Source: Methanobacteriota archaeon | GTDB lineage: Archaea; Thermoplasmatota; DTKX01; GCA-020343715 | Reading direction: 5' to 3' | Assembly: GCA_030597775.1 (NCBI GenBank) | Contig: JAUVRF010000079.1 | Location: 1-7,344 of the forward strand | DNA: 7,344 bases | Shown: piece by piece, positions 4,835-7,344 of the stretch | Position numbering within the stretch: position 1 is the first letter of the stretch | How the letters are laid out: each line of letters opens with the position of its first letter | Program-made: the position numbers and the translations under genes | The notes under the pieces: model-generated | What the model saw: the letters and a program-made list of their open reading frames with translations, nothing else | Database searches by the model: none | What the model was told of the DNA's origin: nothing

Positions 4835-7344
4835 CTACCGGCTGGTGATCTCCTCGTCCAGCTTCCGGGTCTTCCAGCGGGTGTAGTAGGCAAGGCCCAG
4901 GGTCACCCCGACACTGACAAGGAGTATCAGTATGAGTGCCATCCACAGGGGAGTGTTGGGCACGTGGACGTTGAACTCCTCGGAGGTGGCTGTGTTGCCG
5001 TCCGCGTCGGTGACGGTGAGGGTGACCTTGTGGTCGCCAGGCTCGTCGAACACGTGCTCCACCTCCTCGCCGTAGAGCTCGAACGTCCTCCCGGAGCCAT
5101 CCAGATGGACGGTCCAGGTCCAGTTCACGACACCAACATTGTCGCGGGACCTGTCACCGTTGAAGGTTATCGACTCTTCCAACCGACCCTCCATGTCGCC
5201 ACGGGTCTGGGGCACAGGGTAGACCGTGTCCTTCACCTTGATGGAGACGGTGGTGGAGTTCGTATTGCCAGCCCTGTCCTCCACCGTCAGGGTCACCTGA
5301 TAGACGCCAGGGATATCGAAGATGAACCGGATGTCCTGTCCGGTGATCTCCTTGGGTACTTGACCGTACTCGAAGTTCCAGGTCCAGGACTCGATCGCCA
5401 CGTTGTCGCGGGACTTGGTCCCGTCCAGGATCACCGTGGTGTTCTGGTCCACGGTCCGGTCCTCCCCGGCGTTCGGGACAGGTGGCGTGATGTCGTTCAC
5501 GATGACCTGGCTGGTGTCCGAATCGGTGTTGCCAGAGGGGTCCTCCACCGTCAGGGTCACCGCGTAGGTGCCCGCATTGTCGAAGGTGTGACCCGGGGAT
5601 GGACCGGAGAGGGTCACGATGACATCGCCCCGTTCGATGGTCCAAGTGTATGAGAAGATGCCCACGTTGTCCCCGGAGCCCTCGGACGAGAAGGTCACCG
5701 TCCTGTGCTGATCTACGATGATATCCTCACCGGCCTCGGCGACGGGCAGTGTCACATCCAGGACGGGGATCGTCCTCTCCGCGGTGAGGTTCGTGTTACC
5801 CACCATGTCCCGGGCCTCCATCTGGTATTGGAGCGGATCTGTGGAATCCGAAGGGATCTGGATGATCAGGGCGTAGGTTCCGTTCCCGTTCCCGTCAAGG
5901 GCATCGCCCGTCAACGGGACGGAGGTCTTCTCGCCTCCGTCGAACCAGTAGGTTATGTCGACCCCGACCACGCCCATGTTGTCCGCGATGGTGACTGTGA
6001 ACTCGTACGCGACCCCCGTCGTGGTGGACCCGGGTGACGAGTCCGCCATTATGATGGGTTCGTCGTTGTCCCTCATCTCCACATCCCGCACTTGGGATGC
6101 GTTCATGTTGCTGGTCGAGTCCTCTACGTGGAAGATGTAGTGCAGGAGCTCGACGGTGTGGGACGCGACTATCGTAGCGGTCCAGAGGTCCTGGTCCCCA
6201 CTGGCCATGACCACCGTCGTGTGGGTACCGCTGTTGTACCAGTACTCGACATGGACATCGGCCACGACGATATTGTCGTAAAGATGTACGGCGAACATGT
6301 GATCGTCGCCCGTCGTCGCCATGTCGGGGCTCAGGTCGTCCCCGAACCATGGGAGGTCGTTGTCATGGATGGTCACGGTGGACCTTGCGGTGCTGTTCCA
6401 GTTCCCAGATGAATCCTGGGCGTGGAATATGTAGTAAAGGGGCGAGAGGGAATCCCAGGGCACGTCCACGGTCAACGTCCAGTTCCATTCACCGATGGGG
6501 TCCATGGAGGAGTTCGCGTGCTCCCCTCCTCCGAACCAGTACTCCACCCAGGTCCCGTTGAGCTCGATGTTGTCCGCCATGCGGACCAGGAAGGTCACGT
6601 TCTCGCCTGTCGTGGAATCCGTGGGTGTCCGGTCGTCGTCGATGGCGGGCGCATCGTTGTCAGAGACCCTTACCGACCTTACCTCGCCCTCCACGATGTT
6701 CTGGCTGGTGTCCTCGATGACGAAACGGTAGTAGATCTGTTCCAGGCTGTCCTCGACCGTTATGACGTGCTGAAACTCGTCCAGGGACAGCGTAACGACC
6801 TCGACCGTTCCTCCCTCGTACCAGTACTCCAGGGTGATCCCTTCGATCTTGATGTTGTCCTCCGCGGAGAGGGAGAACGTGAGGGGGTCTCCCGTGGTGG
6901 CCTCCAGTGGAGTGAGGTCAGGACCCATCGCCGGGTCGTCGTTGTCGATGACGTGGAGCAGGACCTTCGGGGTCTCGATCTCGTTCCCGATGGTGTCCAG
7001 GAGGATGAAGCTGTACCAGAGACCGGTGGCGTTCATGGGAATCGAGAGGTGAAAGTCCCACGTGCCATTGTCCTCGTCTGTCACGTTGGCTACCACCTCT
7101 GGTAGGGTGTTGATAACGTAGGCGACACGGACGCTCGCCACACCGTTCAGGTCGTCCTGGGCAGAAACGTGCATGATAGTGTCCTCGCCCGTGGAGACGG
7201 TATCGTTCCACACGGAGAGGACCTCGGGTGGCGTGTTGTCCGTCATCAGCTCGAAGACGACCTGGTCGTAGGCACCAGAGTAGTTGACCCGTGCCACCAG
7301 GTCGTGCATGCCGTCGTCGAGGACGGTGGTGTCCCACACGAAGG
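4835..7344 (-). CDS. Large cell-surface protein with Ig-like and PKD repeats and C-terminal membrane anchor (5'-truncated by window edge)
   Basis: A large extracellular protein anchored in the membrane by its C terminus; at least 835 residues are in the window. Numbering from the codon at 7337-7339 as residue 1: an Ig-like end (1-35), an Ig/cadherin-like unit (36-131), four related units each opening with DND and a nearby Pro (132-226, 227-325, 326-423, 424-527), three PKD domains (528-615, 616-703, 704-793), a transmembrane helix (about 797-819) and a short basic-acidic tail, RWKTRKLDEEITSR. PKD signatures include NAGTYAVTLTVED and equivalents. Fifteen N-X-S/T sequons are spread over the outer part, consistent with archaeal surface glycosylation. 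No catalytic domain is seen. The GTG at 7337-7339 is an internal valine: the frame stays open to the edge (preceding codon Phe) and the first module is incomplete, so the true start and any signal peptide lie beyond it. Likely an adhesin or envelope component; exact role unknown. Confidence 0.9.
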   Translation of the reverse strand, partial: FVWDTTVLDDGMHDLVARVNYSGAYDQVVFELMTDNTPPEVLSVWNDTVSTGEDTIMHVSAQDDLNGVASVRVAYVINTLPEVVANVTDEDNGTWDFHLSIPMNATGLWYSFILLDTIGNEIETPKVLLHVIDNDDPAMGPDLTPLEATTGDPLTFSLSAEDNIKIEGITLEYWYEGGTVEVVTLSLDEFQHVITVEDSLEQIYYRFVIEDTSQNIVEGEVRSVRVSDNDAPAIDDDRTPTDSTTGENVTFLVRMADNIELNGTWVEYWFGGGEHANSSMDPIGEWNWTLTVDVPWDSLSPLYYIFHAQDSSGNWNSTARSTVTIHDNDLPWFGDDLSPDMATTGDDHMFAVHLYDNIVVADVHVEYWYNSGTHTTVVMASGDQDLWTATIVASHTVELLHYIFHVEDSTSNMNASQVRDVEMRDNDEPIIMADSSPGSTTTGVAYEFTVTIADNMGVVGVDITYWFDGGEKTSVPLTGDALDGNGNGTYALIIQIPSDSTDPLQYQMEARDMVGNTNLTAERTIPVLDVTLPVAEAGEDIIVDQHRTVTFSSEGSGDNVGIFSYTWTIERGDVIVTLSGPSPGHTFDNAGTYAVTLTVEDPSGNTDSDTSQVIVNDITPPVPNAGEDRTVDQNTTVILDGTKSRDNVAIESWTWNFEYGQVPKEITGQDIRFIFDIPGVYQVTLTVEDRAGNTNSTTVSIKVKDTVYPVPQTRGDMEGRLEESITFNGDRSRDNVGVVNWTWTVHLDGSGRTFELYGEEVEHVFDEPGDHKVTLTVTDADGNTATSEEFNVHVPNTPLWMALILILLVSVGVTLGLAYYTRWKTRKLDEEITSR
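4961..5758 (-). repeat. Three tandem PKD domains
   Basis: Units at 5495-5758, 5231-5494 and 4961-5230 encode 88, 88 and 90 residues. Each has a PKD core: an opening V/YPVP or PVAEAG segment, a DNV/DNVA turn before W-T-W or Y-T-W, an H/FxFD-x2-G bend, and a closing VTLTVxD strand followed by GNT. Such domains are beta-sandwich spacers in archaeal surface-layer and adhesion proteins. They sit next to the membrane anchor, as in a stalk. Confidence 0.9.
5759..6946 (-). repeat. Four tandem Ig/cadherin-like modules (~95-104 aa each)
   Basis: Within the surface protein, four units at 6662-6946, 6365-6661, 6071-6364 and 5759-6070 share one layout. Each opens with DND and Pro (GACAACGAC at the first junction), then a TTG-rich turn, an A/YDN turn, a YW[YF][DEGN][GS]G strand and a late YxF-type strand with ED or QD, before the next DND. 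The acidic DND junctions look like calcium-binding interdomain linkers of cadherin-type repeats. That function is inferred from the pattern. Confidence 0.8.

Noticed and set aside
4964..5653. Plus-strand frames opposite the surface protein (here and at 6422-7105)
   Set aside because: They are Val/Gly/Arg/Asp-rich shadows that echo the repeat periodicity of the real minus-strand gene.
5759..6946. Regularly spaced repeats as a possible CRISPR array
   Set aside because: The period is close to 300 bp, the repeats are coding and diverged, and they match protein module boundaries.
7337..7339. GTG as the start codon of the surface protein
   Set aside because: The codon before it encodes Phe, the frame is open to the window edge, there is no signal peptide, and the first Ig-like module would be cut in half.

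Overview
The window looks archaeal, most likely euryarchaeal and perhaps Thermoplasmatota, but the sequence does not fix the lineage. The evidence is: a COG1784-type (DUF112/TctA-like) membrane protein; a large cell-surface protein with PKD and Ig-like modules, many N-glycosylation sequons and a C-terminal membrane anchor; short TATA-like boxes about 30 nt ahead of small genes; a Shine-Dalgarno-type site inside the coupled ABC gene pair; and GC-rich coding sequence with acidic proteins. No rRNA, tRNA, CRISPR array, insertion sequence or phage gene is visible.

Layout. Positions 9-2606 (+) hold a tight three-gene run: an ABC ATPase, an ABC-2 family permease that overlaps it by one base, and a Nudix hydrolase 16 bp further on. 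Converging on it from the right are two small zinc-ribbon proteins on the minus strand (2624-2896 and 3158-3349). They are separated by a 261-bp non-coding gap with two hairpin-capable inverted repeats. A divergent 113-bp region (3350-3462) carrying a dyad separates the second zinc-ribbon gene from a plus-strand TctA-like integral membrane protein (3463-4806). That gene converges, with only 28 bp between, on a very large minus-strand surface-protein gene (4835 to the right edge) whose 5' end lies outside the window.

How the genes may fit together. The ATPase and permease clearly form one exporter. The permease is unusual in carrying a sequon-rich extracellular loop that reads like a fibronectin type III fold. 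The Nudix gene is probably co-transcribed, but nothing ties its substrate to the transporter. The two zinc-ribbon genes share cysteine spacing and a matching promoter element, which suggests related, similarly expressed small proteins of unknown role. The surface protein is built of about five Ig/cadherin-like units, then three PKD domains, one transmembrane helix and a short basic tail. It is probably an adhesion or envelope component.

The window is mostly recognisable family members. The points most worth a second look are the permease ectodomain, the paired zinc-ribbon genes with matched promoters, the dyad over the divergent promoter, the G-quadruplex-type motif that fills the convergent gap at 4807-4834, and the exact 264-bp periodicity inside the PKD region. 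No complete new system can be demonstrated from this sequence alone.
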